From Achromobacter sp. Bel (GTDB lineage: Bacteria; Pseudomonadota; Gammaproteobacteria; Burkholderiales; Burkholderiaceae_B), in NCBI RefSeq assembly GCF_012928505.1, contig NZ_JABBJN010000020.1, positions 38,756 to 102,755 of the forward strand: DNA of 64,000 bases. Direction: 5' to 3'. Shown here piece by piece: positions 24,192-33,429 of the stretch (position 1 is its first letter; every line of letters starts with the position of its first letter). The translations under genes were made by a program, and so were the position numbers. The notes beneath the pieces are model-generated. The model did no database searches, was not told where the DNA came from, and was given only the letters and a program-made list of their open reading frames with translations.

Positions 24192-24950
24192 GTGGCCATT
24201 CCGTATTTGCGGCGGCTGACGGCTGTCAGCCGCAGCCCGCAAGCCAACCGGCATCTTGCCTACTTCCTGACCTTCACCGCCGGGGCGGTCAATGCCGGCG
24301 GCTTCCTGGCCGTTCAGCAATACACCTCGCACATGTCGGGCATCGTCTCGATGATGGCCGATCACATGGCGTTGGGCGGCATGATCGTGGTGCTACAAGG
24401 CCTGGCCGCCTTGCTCTCCTTTCTGGCCGGCGCGGCCAGCTCCGCGTTCCTGATCAATTTCGGCCGGCGTTCCCACCTGGCCAGCGAATACGCCTTGCCG
24501 CTATTGCTCGAAGCCGCGCTGCTGCTGGGCTTCGGCTTGCTGGGCGCCAACCTCGAGACCTTGCGCTGGTTCTACGTGCCGGGCACGGTCATGCTGCTGT
24601 GCTACATCATGGGCCTGCAAAACGCGATGATCACCAAGGTGTCTCGGTCCGAGATCCGCACGACGCACGTAACGGGCATGGTGACCGACATCGGCATCGA
24701 ACTGGGCAAGCTGTTTTACTGGAACGTAGCCAAGGGCGATGCCCAGACCATGCCGCCCGTGCGGGCAGACCGTACGAAGCTGACCGTGCTGAGCCTGATG
24801 GTGACGCTGTTCTTCGTGGGTGGCGTGACGGGCGCCTATTCGTTCTTCCACTTCGGCTTCGGGTCGACCTGGCCGTTGGCGCTGCTACTGACGCTGCTGG
24901 CGGTGGTGCCGATCGCAGACGACATTCGCAATTTCATCCACCGCGCTTAG
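24192..24950 (+). CDS. YoaK-family (DUF1275) membrane protein
   Basis: 252 residues from GTG 24192 with AAGGA nine bases upstream; the frame is open further upstream but lies within the preceding gene there. Six hydrophobic segments. Family blocks seen: FTAGAVNAGGFLAVQQYTSHMSG at the N-terminus, GLQNAMITKVSRSEIRTTHVTG in the middle, and VVPIADD near the end. Inner-membrane protein of unknown function, widespread in proteobacteria. Starts 31 bases after the SUKH-type gene, so the two may be co-transcribed. Confidence 0.85.
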   Translation: MAIPYLRRLTAVSRSPQANRHLAYFLTFTAGAVNAGGFLAVQQYTSHMSGIVSMMADHMALGGMIVVLQGLAALLSFLAGAASSAFLINFGRRSHLASEYALPLLLEAALLLGFGLLGANLETLRWFYVPGTVMLLCYIMGLQNAMITKVSRSEIRTTHVTGMVTDIGIELGKLFYWNVAKGDAQTMPPVRADRTKLTVLSLMVTLFFVGGVTGAYSFFHFGFGSTWPLALLLTLLAVVPIADDIRNFIHRA

Positions 24951-24958
24951 CCACAGCG

Positions 24959-25726
24959 CTATCGCTTCGCTTTGCTCGCGGTCGAGTAGGACAGGAAGAC
25001 TTGCAGCGCTGCCAGCGTTTCGTAATGCAGACGCTTCAGCCTGGCGTCCTTGACGGGGTCGATCACGGCATACCCCTTCGCGTCCACCGGATAGGCCTCG
25101 CCCAGCAAGCGGGCGATATCGATCTGGTAGTAGCTGGCATCGCCGTACGGCCGTTTGCCGTCGATGTACGGCATCGGCCAGAAGCGTTCACCTTCGCGCA
25201 GCACGGCCTGCAGCGACTTTGCATCCACTTCGCGCCAGACCGCGGCACGCAGCAGCGTCAGATGCGCCGGTTGCAGCGTGAACCCGCCTTGCGCGTCAAC
25301 ACCGCTTTCCGGGAAGTCGAACGCCTCCTTCATTTCGGCCGGCACGGCGTAGCGCCCGGGCCGCATCATGCCTAGCGACCCCACATAGTGGGGCAGCAGA
25401 CGGCACACTTCCGCCAGGCGGCGAATGGCCAGCGCGCCGTCCGTGGTCTTGAGCGCTTTGCATGCGATGGCTAGCGTGTCGGCGCCACCCAGCAGCGGTT
25501 GCTCGAAATCGACGGTGGGCGCGCCGGATTCGACGGGCATCCACAGCACGCGCAGCAGGCGTACCAGAGCCGCATGTTGGCCGGTATAGGCCAGGGTGCC
25601 GGAAGGCGCCGCATACACCTGTTGGATGATCGCGTCGCGTGCGGGCGAGGCAATGGCGCGCAGTGGGGACACGGTCAGGCCGGCCAGGGCCAGCAGCAGC
25701 GTCCGGCGGGTTATCGGATTTCCGGG
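24959..25726 (-). CDS. Exported hypothetical protein
   Basis: 255 residues from ATG 25726. The N-terminus PITRRTLLLALAGLTVSPLRAIA is a signal peptide with a twin arginine, so Tat export is possible. The mature protein contains RDAIIQQVYAAPSGTLAYTGQHAALVRLL and ERFWPMPYIDGKRPYGDASYYQIDI. No family recognised. Its start lies 10 bases after the stop of the TPR gene, so the two form an operon and probably work together at the envelope. Confidence 0.72.
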   Translation of the reverse strand, partial: PGNPITRRTLLLALAGLTVSPLRAIASPARDAIIQQVYAAPSGTLAYTGQHAALVRLLRVLWMPVESGAPTVDFEQPLLGGADTLAIACKALKTTDGALAIRRLAEVCRLLPHYVGSLGMMRPGRYAVPAEMKEAFDFPESGVDAQGGFTLQPAHLTLLRAAVWREVDAKSLQAVLREGERFWPMPYIDGKRPYGDASYYQIDIARLLGEAYPVDAKGYAVIDPVKDARLKRLHYETLAALQVFLSYSTASKAKR

Positions 25727-25736
25727 CATCGGGCGC

Positions 25737-26474
25737 TCACTTCGGCATGCTGTTGAGTTCGGACTCGGCCAGCGGGTATCCGGGTTGCAGGCGCAGCGCT
25801 GCTTCATAGGACAAGCGGGCGTCGCTTAAACGGCCGAGTCTGCGCTGCAGGTTGCCCATATTGGTCAGGATCAGCGCACTGGCGGGTTTGGCTGCAACGG
25901 CCCTCTGATAGGCTTGAAGGGCTTGCGCCTCGCGGTCCAAGGCGTCCAGCAGCGAGGCCTGCAGGTTGTAGCCGATGCTCCAGTCGGGAAAGCGCCGGGT
26001 GAGTTCCTGCGTGGTGGCCAACGCGTCAGGCAGGTCGGACCGTTCGGCTTGCGCGCCGGCCAGGTTGACGTAGCCCCACTTGTTGTCGGGGTTCAGCTTG
26101 ATGGACCGGGCGATCAGGTCTTGCGCGGCGGCGGGGTTGCCTTGCTGGCTTTGGAGCTTGCCCAGGAAGAGCAAGACATCCGCATTGTTCGGGTCCTGCC
26201 GCGCCATCTCTTCGCCGATGCGCTGCGCTTCCTGGCGATTACCGGCGCGCAACGCCGCGGAGACCTGCGCGTTCAGTTCCTGCATGGCGGGCGGCAACTG
26301 CCGGATGCGTGCGCGCAGCGCCTCGTTCTCGGCCTGTAGTTCGGTTTGATACGCATGATCCAACTGGGACGCGGATTGCGCCAAGGCGACGGGCGGCGTC
26401 AGAGAAAGCGCCAGCGCAAGTAGCGGCAGACACAGCAAAACAGACGTCAGACGGCGGCGCAGGGTCGCAAGCAT
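25737..26474 (-). CDS. Exported tetratricopeptide-repeat protein
   Basis: 245 residues from ATG 26474 (GGAGCC upstream). Signal peptide with a strong hydrophobic core (SVLLCLPLLALALSL) cleaved near ALAQS, then a coiled-coil segment (TELQAENEALRARIRQL), then about four TPR units (ADVLLFLGKLQSQQGNPAAA, KWGYVNLAGAQAERSDLPDA, SALILTNMGNLQRRLGRLSD). The closing unit carries the LxxGYPxA pattern. TPR proteins serve as periplasmic scaffolds. Paired in an operon with an exported protein of unknown function. Confidence 0.82.
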   Translation of the reverse strand: MLATLRRRLTSVLLCLPLLALALSLTPPVALAQSASQLDHAYQTELQAENEALRARIRQLPPAMQELNAQVSAALRAGNRQEAQRIGEEMARQDPNNADVLLFLGKLQSQQGNPAAAQDLIARSIKLNPDNKWGYVNLAGAQAERSDLPDALATTQELTRRFPDWSIGYNLQASLLDALDREAQALQAYQRAVAAKPASALILTNMGNLQRRLGRLSDARLSYEAALRLQPGYPLAESELNSMPK

Positions 26475-26594
26475 GAGGGCGGCGGCTCCGAAGGGAAAGG
26501 GCAGGGGCCCTACGATACCGGAACCGCGGCCGCCCGCAAGAGCAAGCCCGACGGTATCGCCGGGCTGCCCTGCGCCATGGGTGTGCCGGCGCAA

Positions 26595-27143
26595 TCACTT
26601 CGGCATCAGCACCGTATCGATGACGTGGATCACGCCGTTGGACTGGTAGACGTCATAGGTGCTGATCGTGGACACGCCTCCCTTTTCGTCCTTCAGGGTC
26701 AGGTTGTGCTTGCCGTTCATCATCACCCATAGCTTGCCGCCGCTGGCGGTGGCCAGTTCCGCCGAGCCGCCGCCCTTCTTGACCTTGGCCGCCAGCGCGT
26801 CGAAGTCCAGCTTTCCGGGCACGACGTGATAGGTCAGGATCTTGGTCAACGTCGCCTTGTTCTCAGGCTTGACCAGCGTGTCGACGGTGCCGGCCGGCAG
26901 TTTGCCGAAGGCGGCGTTGGTCGGGGCGAAGACGGTGAACGGGCCCTTGCCTTGCAGCGTGTCCACCAGGCCCGCGGCTTTCACTGCTGCGACCAGGGTG
27001 GTGTGGTCCGCGGAATTCACCGCGTTCGCGACGATGTTCTTCGAGGGCATCATCGCCTGTCCGCCGACCATGACATCGGCGGCATACGTGGGCGACAAGG
27101 TCAGGGCAGAGCAGGCGATGGCAATCGAGGCTAGCAATTTCAT
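26595..27143 (-). CDS. Fasciclin-domain (FAS1) secreted protein
   Basis: 182 residues from ATG 27143 preceded by an ideal AAGGAGATCGTC ribosome site. Cleavable signal peptide ([20 protein letters not shown]). One FAS1 domain with its H1 and H2 blocks: [20 protein letters not shown] and [14 protein letters not shown], joined by [15 protein letters not shown]. Such small secreted FAS1 proteins occur widely in bacteria and are linked to adhesion or surface function in some species. Divergent from the methyltransferase gene tpm. Confidence 0.94.
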   Translation of the reverse strand: MKLLASIAIACSALTLSPTYAADVMVGGQAMMPSKNIVANAVNSADHTTLVAAVKAAGLVDTLQGKGPFTVFAPTNAAFGKLPAGTVDTLVKPENKATLTKILTYHVVPGKLDFDALAAKVKKGGGSAELATASGGKLWVMMNGKHNLTLKDEKGGVSTISTYDVYQSNGVIHVIDTVLMPK

Positions 27144-27440
27144 GACGATCTCCTTTTGTGTGGCCGTCATGAGCAAATACGGGGCTCGCCCGCGATTGGA
27201 TGCGCTGATTTCCCTAGGTGTAAACCCGGATGGGGTGGCGTGGCGCGGAGCGCGGCCCTGCCGCACGCCCATCGGCTTTACCCGGGTCGGGAGCACTACA
27301 ATGCCGGGCACCGGATTGCGCGGCATCAAGCGCACCGGCGGCGATACCCGCTACGCTGGGGGCGCCAAGGCGTCCGGGCCCCGGCCGGCCCGGTAGAAGC
27401 GATGAGCTTGCAACCGCAATACAGGAGGAGCAGACAACGT

Positions 27441-28094
27441 ATGGACGCAGAATTCTGGTTGGAACGCTGGCGCGAAGGGCGCACGCACTTTCATCAAACC
27501 CGGATTACTCCGCTCTTGCAGAAGTACTGGCCCACGCTGGCCGTACCGAAGGGTGGACGGGTGTTGGTGCCGCTTGCCGGAAAGTCGCTGGACATGGTCT
27601 GGCTGGCGGCGCAGGGCTACTCGGTGTTGGGGGTCGAACTGTCCCAGCTCGCGGTGGACCAGTTCTTCGAAGAGAATGAGCTTCGACCCGCCACGCACGA
27701 ATCCGTCTACGGCAAGCACTACGTATCGGGCAACATCGAAATCATCTGCGGCGACATCTTCAAGCTGGATGCCCAAGTGCTGTCGCACTGCGTGGGCGTC
27801 TATGACCGCGCCGCGCTGGTCGCCTTGCCCGAGGCCATGCGCGCCGAGTATGTGCGCCATGTCTATGGGCAGTTGTCGCCCGCCTGCCGGGGCTTGCTGA
27901 TCACGCTGGACTACCCGCAGGAAGAAATGGCGGGGCCGCCGTTCTCGGTGGTGGACAGCGAAGTCCAGGCGATCTTCGCAGGCGTCTCGCCCGCGGTGAT
28001 CATCGACCGCCGCGACATCCTCGACAAGGAACCCAAGTTCCAGGGCGCCGGCGTCAGCCGTCTGGACACGGTGGTCTACCGCCTGGGTGTGTAG
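27441..28094 (+). CDS. tpm: Thiopurine S-methyltransferase
   Basis: 217 residues from ATG 27441; AGGAGGAG lies 10 bases upstream. An alternative ATG at 27402 would add 13 residues. Family features: [55 protein letters not shown] (SAM site), [13 protein letters not shown] and the C-terminal DTVVYRL. The bacterial enzyme methylates thiols and also selenium or tellurium compounds using S-adenosylmethionine in the cytoplasm. Single gene; convergent with the SDR that ends the neighbouring catabolic operon. Confidence 0.94.
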   Translation: MDAEFWLERWREGRTHFHQTRITPLLQKYWPTLAVPKGGRVLVPLAGKSLDMVWLAAQGYSVLGVELSQLAVDQFFEENELRPATHESVYGKHYVSGNIEIICGDIFKLDAQVLSHCVGVYDRAALVALPEAMRAEYVRHVYGQLSPACRGLLITLDYPQEEMAGPPFSVVDSEVQAIFAGVSPAVIIDRRDILDKEPKFQGAGVSRLDTVVYRLGV

Positions 28095-28161
28095 GATCGG
28101 TGAAGCGCGCGGGGTGTCGCCCAAACGCGATCGTCCGGCGCGCGTCACCCATCATCCAGCG

Positions 28162-28929
28162 TCACGTCATCAGCCACCCACCGGCCACGTCCAGCACTTG
28201 GCCGGTGACGAACCGGGCCTGATCGGACGCGAAGAACAGGCAGGCGTCAGCCACTTCCTCGGGCGTGCCCAACCGGCGCAGTGCAGTCACCTGTGTCACG
28301 GCGTCATTGATCGCTTTCGGCACGCTTTTTAGCAGCGGCGTGCTGATGCGGCCCGGCGCCAACGCGTTCACCGTCACCTCGTATTCGCCCAGTTCGGCCG
28401 CCCAATGGCGGGTCAGGCCGATCAGGCCGGCCTTGGTGGCCGCGTAGTGCGCCGCCACGATGTCGCAGTAGGCCTTGCCTGCCACGGACGACATGTTGAT
28501 CACGCGTCCCTGGCGCTGCTTGACCATGTGCGGCGTGGCCAGGTGCGTCATGTAGAACACGCTGTTCAAATTCACCGACACCACGTTGTCCCATTCGCCG
28601 GGCGGCATTTCCCAGACCTTGAGCGCGCGGCCGTCCGTCTTGGGCGAGATGCCGACGTTGTTCACCAGGATCGTGGCCGCGCCCAGTTCGGACGTGATGC
28701 GGTCGTAAGCCGCCTGGCATTGGTCGTAATGCGCCACGTCGGCGTGCACGAACGCGACCTCATGGCCGTGCTTGCGCAGTTCCTTCTCGAACGCCTGGCC
28801 CGCCTGCGAATTGAAATCGACGAGGCCGACCCGGCCGCCCTCGGCCAGGAAGCCCTCGACGATGGCCGAGCCGATGCCGCCCACGGCACCGGTCACGATG
28901 GCGACCTGGTCCTGGAAACGGCCGCTCAT
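28162..28929 (-). CDS. Short-chain dehydrogenase/reductase (last gene of ABC-importer operon)
   Basis: 255 residues. NAD(P)-binding TGAVGGIGSA (residues 14-23), NNVG, catalytic Ser in NMSSVAGKAY and YAATK (Tyr/Lys) in AHYAATKAGLIGL are intact. The C-terminus GQVLDVAGGWLMT is typical of classical SDRs. The start overlaps the stop of the quinone-oxidoreductase gene as ATGA. It is the last of six genes running from the substrate-binding protein at 34.6 kb, so it probably oxidises an imported alcohol or hydroxy acid. Substrate unknown. Confidence 0.9.
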   Translation of the reverse strand: MSGRFQDQVAIVTGAVGGIGSAIVEGFLAEGGRVGLVDFNSQAGQAFEKELRKHGHEVAFVHADVAHYDQCQAAYDRITSELGAATILVNNVGISPKTDGRALKVWEMPPGEWDNVVSVNLNSVFYMTHLATPHMVKQRQGRVINMSSVAGKAYCDIVAAHYAATKAGLIGLTRHWAAELGEYEVTVNALAPGRISTPLLKSVPKAINDAVTQVTALRRLGTPEEVADACLFFASDQARFVTGQVLDVAGGWLMT

Positions 28930-29921
28930 GCCTGCACCTTCAGCATGATCTTGCCGATGTGTTTGCTGCTTTCCATCAACGCATGCGCCCGGGCGGCCTC
29001 GGCCAGCGGGAACACTTCATGGATCAGCGGCAGGCATTGCCCCTGCTCCATCAGCGGAACGACCTTGCTGGCCAGCGATCTGGCGATGTCGCCCTTGTCG
29101 TCGTCCGAGCGCGGGCGCAGCGTCGACCCCGTGAATTGCAGCCGCTTGATCATGATGGGCAGCGCGTCGATCTCGGCCTTGCTGCCTTCCAGGAAGGCGA
29201 TCTGCACCAGCCGGCCATTGACGGCCAGCAGGCGAAGGTTCTTGTTGATGTAGGCGCCGCCCACCATGTCCAGGATCACGTCCACGCCGGCGCCGCCGGT
29301 GGCCTGGCGGATCTCGGCTTCGAAGTCCGCATCCCGGTACAGCACGGCGTGATGCGCGCCGGCCTTCAGGCAGGCGTCCGCCTTGGCCTGGTTGCCCACG
29401 GTAGTCCAGACCTCCGCGCCGAAGGCGCGGGCGAGCTGGATAGCCGTCAGGCCGATACCGCTGGATCCACCATGCACCAGGAATTTCTCGCCCGCCGACA
29501 GGCGGGCGCGGTCGAACACATTGGTCCAGACCGTGAAGTAGTTTTCGGGGATGGCGGCGGCGGACAGCAAGTCCAGGCCGCGCGGCACGGGCAGGCAATG
29601 GCGTTCGTCGGCCAGGCAGTACTGGGCGTAGCCGCCGCCCGGCGTCAGCGCGCAGATGGCGTCGCCGACCTTCCAGGCCGTGACGTCCGGACCGACGGCG
29701 ATGATGGTGCCCGACACTTCCAGGCCCAGATAGGGGGATGCCCCTGGCGGCGGCGGGTACGAACCGGAGCGTTGCAGCACGTCGGGACGGTTGACGCCGG
29801 CGTAGGCGACTTCGATCAGCACCTGCCGGCCGGTAGGCGGGGCCATGTCGCGCTGGGCGATATGCATGCAATCGGGCGCGCCGCCCTTGCCGTGGTCGAT
29901 GAATGTGCAGCGTAGAGTCAT
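28926..29921 (-). CDS. NAD(P)H:quinone oxidoreductase-like zinc-less MDR protein
   Basis: 331 residues of the medium-chain dehydrogenase family, quinone oxidoreductase branch (PIG3-like). N-terminal GroES-like domain with YAGVNRPDVLQRSGSYPPPPGASPYLGLEVSG, then Rossmann motif VHGGSSGIGLTAIQLARAFG. The structural zinc cysteines are absent, as in quinone oxidoreductases. Starts 20 bases after livF in the same operon, so it should act on the imported compound or its breakdown products. It may be an enoyl reductase or NADPH-dependent quinone reductase; sequence cannot decide. Confidence 0.9.
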   Translation of the reverse strand: MTLRCTFIDHGKGGAPDCMHIAQRDMAPPTGRQVLIEVAYAGVNRPDVLQRSGSYPPPPGASPYLGLEVSGTIIAVGPDVTAWKVGDAICALTPGGGYAQYCLADERHCLPVPRGLDLLSAAAIPENYFTVWTNVFDRARLSAGEKFLVHGGSSGIGLTAIQLARAFGAEVWTTVGNQAKADACLKAGAHHAVLYRDADFEAEIRQATGGAGVDVILDMVGGAYINKNLRLLAVNGRLVQIAFLEGSKAEIDALPIMIKRLQFTGSTLRPRSDDDKGDIARSLASKVVPLMEQGQCLPLIHEVFPLAEAARAHALMESSKHIGKIMLKVQA

Positions 29922-29940
29922 AAGAAATGGATCCTGGTCA

Positions 29941-30645
29941 TCAATGGCCCAGATAGGCCTTTTTCACATGAGGGTCGCTAAGCAGTTCGGCGCCGGTGCC
30001 GGTGCGCACGATGGCGCCGTTCTCAAGCACATAGCCGCGGTCGGCCAGCCGCAAGGTGCGGAACACGTTCTGTTCCACCAGCAGCACGGTCACGCCGTGC
30101 GAGGTGACGTCGCGGATGATGTCGAACATCTGCTGCACCAGCAGCGGCGACAGGCCCAGCGAGGGTTCGTCGAATACCAGCAGCTTCGGGTCGGCCATCA
30201 TGCCGCGCGCGATCGCCACCATCTGTTGTTCCCCGCCGGACAGCGAACCGGCGTACTGCGACAGCCGCTCCTTCACGCGCGGGAAGATGCGCAGCACCTC
30301 GTCCAGCTTGCGTTGCACGATGGGACGCGCGGCGCGCTTGTAGGAACCCATCAGCAGGTTGTCGCGCACGGTGAAATGCGGGAACAGTTGGCGGCCCTCG
30401 GGAATCATGGTGATCCCGGCGTCCACGATGTCATAGGGGTTGCGGTTGGTCAGGTCCTGGCCTTCGAATTCGACCTTGCCCTGCATGGCGGGAATGACCC
30501 CGCACAGGGTTTTCAGCGTGGTCGTCTTGCCCGCGCCGTTGGCGCCGATCAAGGTGACGATCTCGCCCGCGTTGACCTCGAAGTTCAGGCCGTTCAGCAC
30601 CTGGCTCTTGCCATAGCCCGACGACAGATTCGTCACCTTAAGCAT
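29941..30645 (-). CDS. livF: HAAT-type ABC transporter ATPase LivF
   Basis: 234 residues from ATG 30645, overlapping the end of the LivMG fusion gene by 8 bases. Motifs: Walker A GANGAGKTTTLKTLCG, signature SLSGGEQQMVAIARGMM, Walker B LLVFDEPSLGLSPLL and His-loop VLLVEQNV. This is the second ATPase of a branched-chain-amino-acid-type importer. In this setting the transported substrate need not be an amino acid, since every neighbouring gene encodes an oxidoreductase or carbon-carbon cleaving enzyme. Confidence 0.95.
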   Translation of the reverse strand: MLKVTNLSSGYGKSQVLNGLNFEVNAGEIVTLIGANGAGKTTTLKTLCGVIPAMQGKVEFEGQDLTNRNPYDIVDAGITMIPEGRQLFPHFTVRDNLLMGSYKRAARPIVQRKLDEVLRIFPRVKERLSQYAGSLSGGEQQMVAIARGMMADPKLLVFDEPSLGLSPLLVQQMFDIIRDVTSHGVTVLLVEQNVFRTLRLADRGYVLENGAIVRTGTGAELLSDPHVKKAYLGH

Positions 30646-32419
30646 CCTGATACTCCTTGCCCAAATAGGCTTCGATGACGGCGGGGTTCTCGACCACGTC
30701 CTTGGGCGCACCGCTGACCAGCACCGCGCCTTCGTTCAGGACGATGATGCGGTCGGACAGCGCCATCGTGGCCTGCATCATGTGTTCGATCAGCAGCACC
30801 GACACGCCCGAGTCGCGGATGCGCCGGATCATCTGGATGGACTTCTCGATGTCGGTGGGGTTCAGTCCCGCCATCACTTCGTCCAGCAGCAGGATGCGCG
30901 GCTTGATGGCCAGCGCGCGGGCGATTTCCAACCGTTTCATGCCGCCCACCGTCAGGCTGCGCGCTTCGGTGTTCAGGTGCTTGACCAGGTCCGTCTGCTC
31001 GGCCACCTTCAGTGCAATCTGCTCGGCTTCGTCGCGGCTGGAGGTGCGGATGAACGCACCCAGCATGATGTTCTCAAGCACGGTCAGGCCGGTGAACGGC
31101 TTGGCGATCTGGAAGGTGCGGCCCAGGCCATTGTGCGCGTACTCGTCCGGCGTCTTGCAAGTGACCCAGTTGCCATTCGCGTCCAGCATCGAGATGCCGC
31201 CCTTGTCCGGCGACAGGAAGCCCGACAGCAGGTTGAACACCGTGGTCTTGCCCGCGCCATTTGGCCCGATCATGCCCAGGATCTCGTTCTGATTCAGCGT
31301 CAGCGACACGTCGTTGGTGGCGCGCAGGCCGCCAAAGCTCTTGAACAGCTTGTCGGCCTTGAGCACCGGCTGCTCGGAACGGGTGGCATTGTGCAACCGC
31401 AATTCGTCGGCCAGCTTGAGCTTCTTGCGGGGCGAACCCAGATACGGCAATCGCGCCAGCCCGCGCTCGATGGCGGGGCCGAACGCGCCGGCCAGGCCGC
31501 GCGGAATGGTCAGCACCACGGCCACCAGGATCAGGCCATAGATCAGCCCGTGCATGCCGTTGCCCACGCTGGAGAGCCAGCCACGCGCCAGTTCCGCGAT
31601 CGGCAGCACCAGGAAGGTACCCGCGATCGGGCCGGCCACGGTGCCCAGGCCCCCGATCAGCGCGAACATGGCGACCTGGATCGACAGCTCCAGCGAGAAT
31701 GCCGAACTGGGGTCTACGAAGGTCAGGTAGGTGATGTGGAAGGTGCCGATGATGCTGGTCAGCATGGCCGACACGACGGCCGCGATGATCTTCACGCGCA
31801 CCGTCGGAATGCCCACGGCGAGCGCCGCGTCCTCGCGTTCGCGAATGGCGATCAGGTAATGGCCGATGCGCGACTTGCGCACGTACCAGGACACCCACGT
31901 CACGAACAGGAACAGCCCGAACGCGATGATCACGTAGTTGAGCTTTTCGCGGAACACGATCCACGCCCAGCCGATGTTCAGCGGCAGGCTGATGCCGCTG
32001 GAGCCGCCGGTCCAGCTTTCCTCGTGGATGACCAGCAGCCGCACCACTTCCAGGATGGCGATGGTGGCCAGCGCGAAGAACGGCCCCCGCAGGCGCAGCG
32101 TCGGGTAGCTGATCAGAATGGCGACCGCGGCCGAGATGGCGGCGCCCGCCAGCATGCCGAACCACGGCGAAATGCCGAAGTTCTGCGTCAGCAAGGTGGC
32201 CGTGTAGCCGCCGATGCCGTAGAAGACCGCATGGCCCAGCGACAGCTGGCCGGCATAGCCGCCCACGATGTTCCAGGCGACGGACAGGGACGAAAAGACG
32301 AACAGCAAAACGAAAAGGTTGGTCCAGAAAGGCGTGCCCATGACGGCGGGCACGATGAACATGACGATCAGCAAAATCAGGCTGACGTAGGCTTTGGGGC
32401 TTCGAAAGTCGGGAAACAC
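30638..32419 (-). CDS. Fused HAAT permease-ATPase (LivM-LivG)
   Basis: 593 residues from GTG 32419, placed after AAGGAGCGAGAC. Residues 1-325 are a LivM permease (NIVGGYAGQLSLGHAVFYGIGGY, REREDAALAVGIPTVRVKI, FALIGGLGTVAGPIAG). Residues 350-593 are a LivG ATPase: Walker A GPNGAGKT at 385-392, family-type signature LTVGGMKRLEIARAL at 489-503 and Walker B ILLLDE at 509-514. In most bacteria these are two genes; the fusion is a known variant in proteobacteria. Second permease and ATPase partners lie on either side in the operon. Confidence 0.95.
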   Translation of the reverse strand: MFPDFRSPKAYVSLILLIVMFIVPAVMGTPFWTNLFVLLFVFSSLSVAWNIVGGYAGQLSLGHAVFYGIGGYTATLLTQNFGISPWFGMLAGAAISAAVAILISYPTLRLRGPFFALATIAILEVVRLLVIHEESWTGGSSGISLPLNIGWAWIVFREKLNYVIIAFGLFLFVTWVSWYVRKSRIGHYLIAIREREDAALAVGIPTVRVKIIAAVVSAMLTSIIGTFHITYLTFVDPSSAFSLELSIQVAMFALIGGLGTVAGPIAGTFLVLPIAELARGWLSSVGNGMHGLIYGLILVAVVLTIPRGLAGAFGPAIERGLARLPYLGSPRKKLKLADELRLHNATRSEQPVLKADKLFKSFGGLRATNDVSLTLNQNEILGMIGPNGAGKTTVFNLLSGFLSPDKGGISMLDANGNWVTCKTPDEYAHNGLGRTFQIAKPFTGLTVLENIMLGAFIRTSSRDEAEQIALKVAEQTDLVKHLNTEARSLTVGGMKRLEIARALAIKPRILLLDEVMAGLNPTDIEKSIQMIRRIRDSGVSVLLIEHMMQATMALSDRIIVLNEGAVLVSGAPKDVVENPAVIEAYLGKEYQDA

Positions 32420-32441
32420 GTCTCGCTCCTTGTGGCTCTGA

Positions 32442-33308
32442 TCACTCTGTTCCAACGCCGAACAGGCCGTTCGGACGCAGGACAAGGATCAAGAGGAAGA
32501 TCCCGAAATACACGACCTCTTTCAGGTCGGGGGCGATGTAATAGCCGGCCAGCGTATCCACGATGCCGATGATCATGGAACCGGCGACGGCGCCGTACAG
32601 GCTGCCCAGGCCACCCAGCACCACGATCACGAACGCCGTCAGCACGAAGTACGTGCCGACCGTCGGGAACACCGGATACTGCGGCGCCAGCAGGCCTGCG
32701 GCGATGCCGACGAATGCCGTGCCCAGGCCGAAGGCGATGGCGTAGACGTTATTGACGTTCACGCCCATCAGCGTGGCGGCGTAGCGGTGCTGCGCCACGG
32801 CGCGCAGCGCGCGCCCCAGATAGGTCCGATGCATGAACAGGTGCAGCAGCACCGCCAGGCCGATGCCGACCACGAAGGTGATCAACTGGCCGGTCACCAT
32901 CGAATAGCTGCCCACGTCGATGGCGTTCGTGCCCAGTTCCACCGGTGCGCGGTAGACGTTGGCGCCGAAGATCACCAGCGCAAGGTTCAGCAGGATGGTG
33001 GACACGCCCACCGTGGCGAAGATCTGGATGTGCTGGTCGGCGTTGAGCAGCGGCTGGATGATGCCTTTCTGCGTCAATGCGCCCAGCGCGAACAGGATGA
33101 CGGCGACCGGAACCAGGCCTACATACGGATGAACGCCGAATTGCGCGGCAATCAGATAGACCAGGTACATGCCGATCATCAGAAACTCGCCGTGCGCGAA
33201 GTTCACGACGCGCACAACGCCGAAGATCAGTGTCAGCCCGAGGCTGATGATGGTGTACGCGCCGCCCAGCAACAGGCCGTTGATGACCAGTTGAATGAAA
33301 ATATCCAT
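32442..33308 (-). CDS. livH: HAAT-type ABC transporter permease LivH
   Basis: 288 residues from ATG 33308 (AAGAGG upstream). About eight hydrophobic segments. Family motifs GLLLGGAYTIISLGLTLIFGVVRVVNFAHGEFLM and GLGTAFVGIAAGLLAPQYPV, plus the EAA-like ALRAVAQHRYAATLMGVNV loop. Inner-membrane channel subunit that pairs with the LivM part of the fusion protein. Separated from the substrate-binding gene by 121 bases containing a strong hairpin. Confidence 0.95.
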   Translation of the reverse strand: MDIFIQLVINGLLLGGAYTIISLGLTLIFGVVRVVNFAHGEFLMIGMYLVYLIAAQFGVHPYVGLVPVAVILFALGALTQKGIIQPLLNADQHIQIFATVGVSTILLNLALVIFGANVYRAPVELGTNAIDVGSYSMVTGQLITFVVGIGLAVLLHLFMHRTYLGRALRAVAQHRYAATLMGVNVNNVYAIAFGLGTAFVGIAAGLLAPQYPVFPTVGTYFVLTAFVIVVLGGLGSLYGAVAGSMIIGIVDTLAGYYIAPDLKEVVYFGIFLLILVLRPNGLFGVGTE

Positions 33309-33334
33309 GGTGCAACCTCTTAGAGCGGGATGCG

Positions 33335-33373
33335 GCGCCGGCACGGCCGCGTCGAAGACGGCCGCGCCGGCGC
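33335..33373 (-). promoter_or_regulatory. Intercistronic hairpin between livK and livH
   Basis: Long GC-rich inverted repeat (outer arms GCGCCGGC at 33335-33342 and GCCGGCGC at 33366-33373, continued inwards by CGGCCG blocks). Such hairpins after the binding-protein gene commonly stabilise its mRNA or reduce read-through, giving more binding protein than permease. No U-run. Confidence 0.6.
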
Positions 33374-33429
33374 GCGCGAATCCCGGGAAACGTCAGGCGC
33401 CCCCGAGCGCCTGATCACTGGCGTCGCGC

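Noticed and set aside
30782..32572. Long open frame (596 codons) on the plus strand opposite the LivMG and LivH genes
   Set aside because: It is antisense to clear transporter genes, has His/Gln/Arg-rich composition without domains, and is explained by high GC reducing stop codons.
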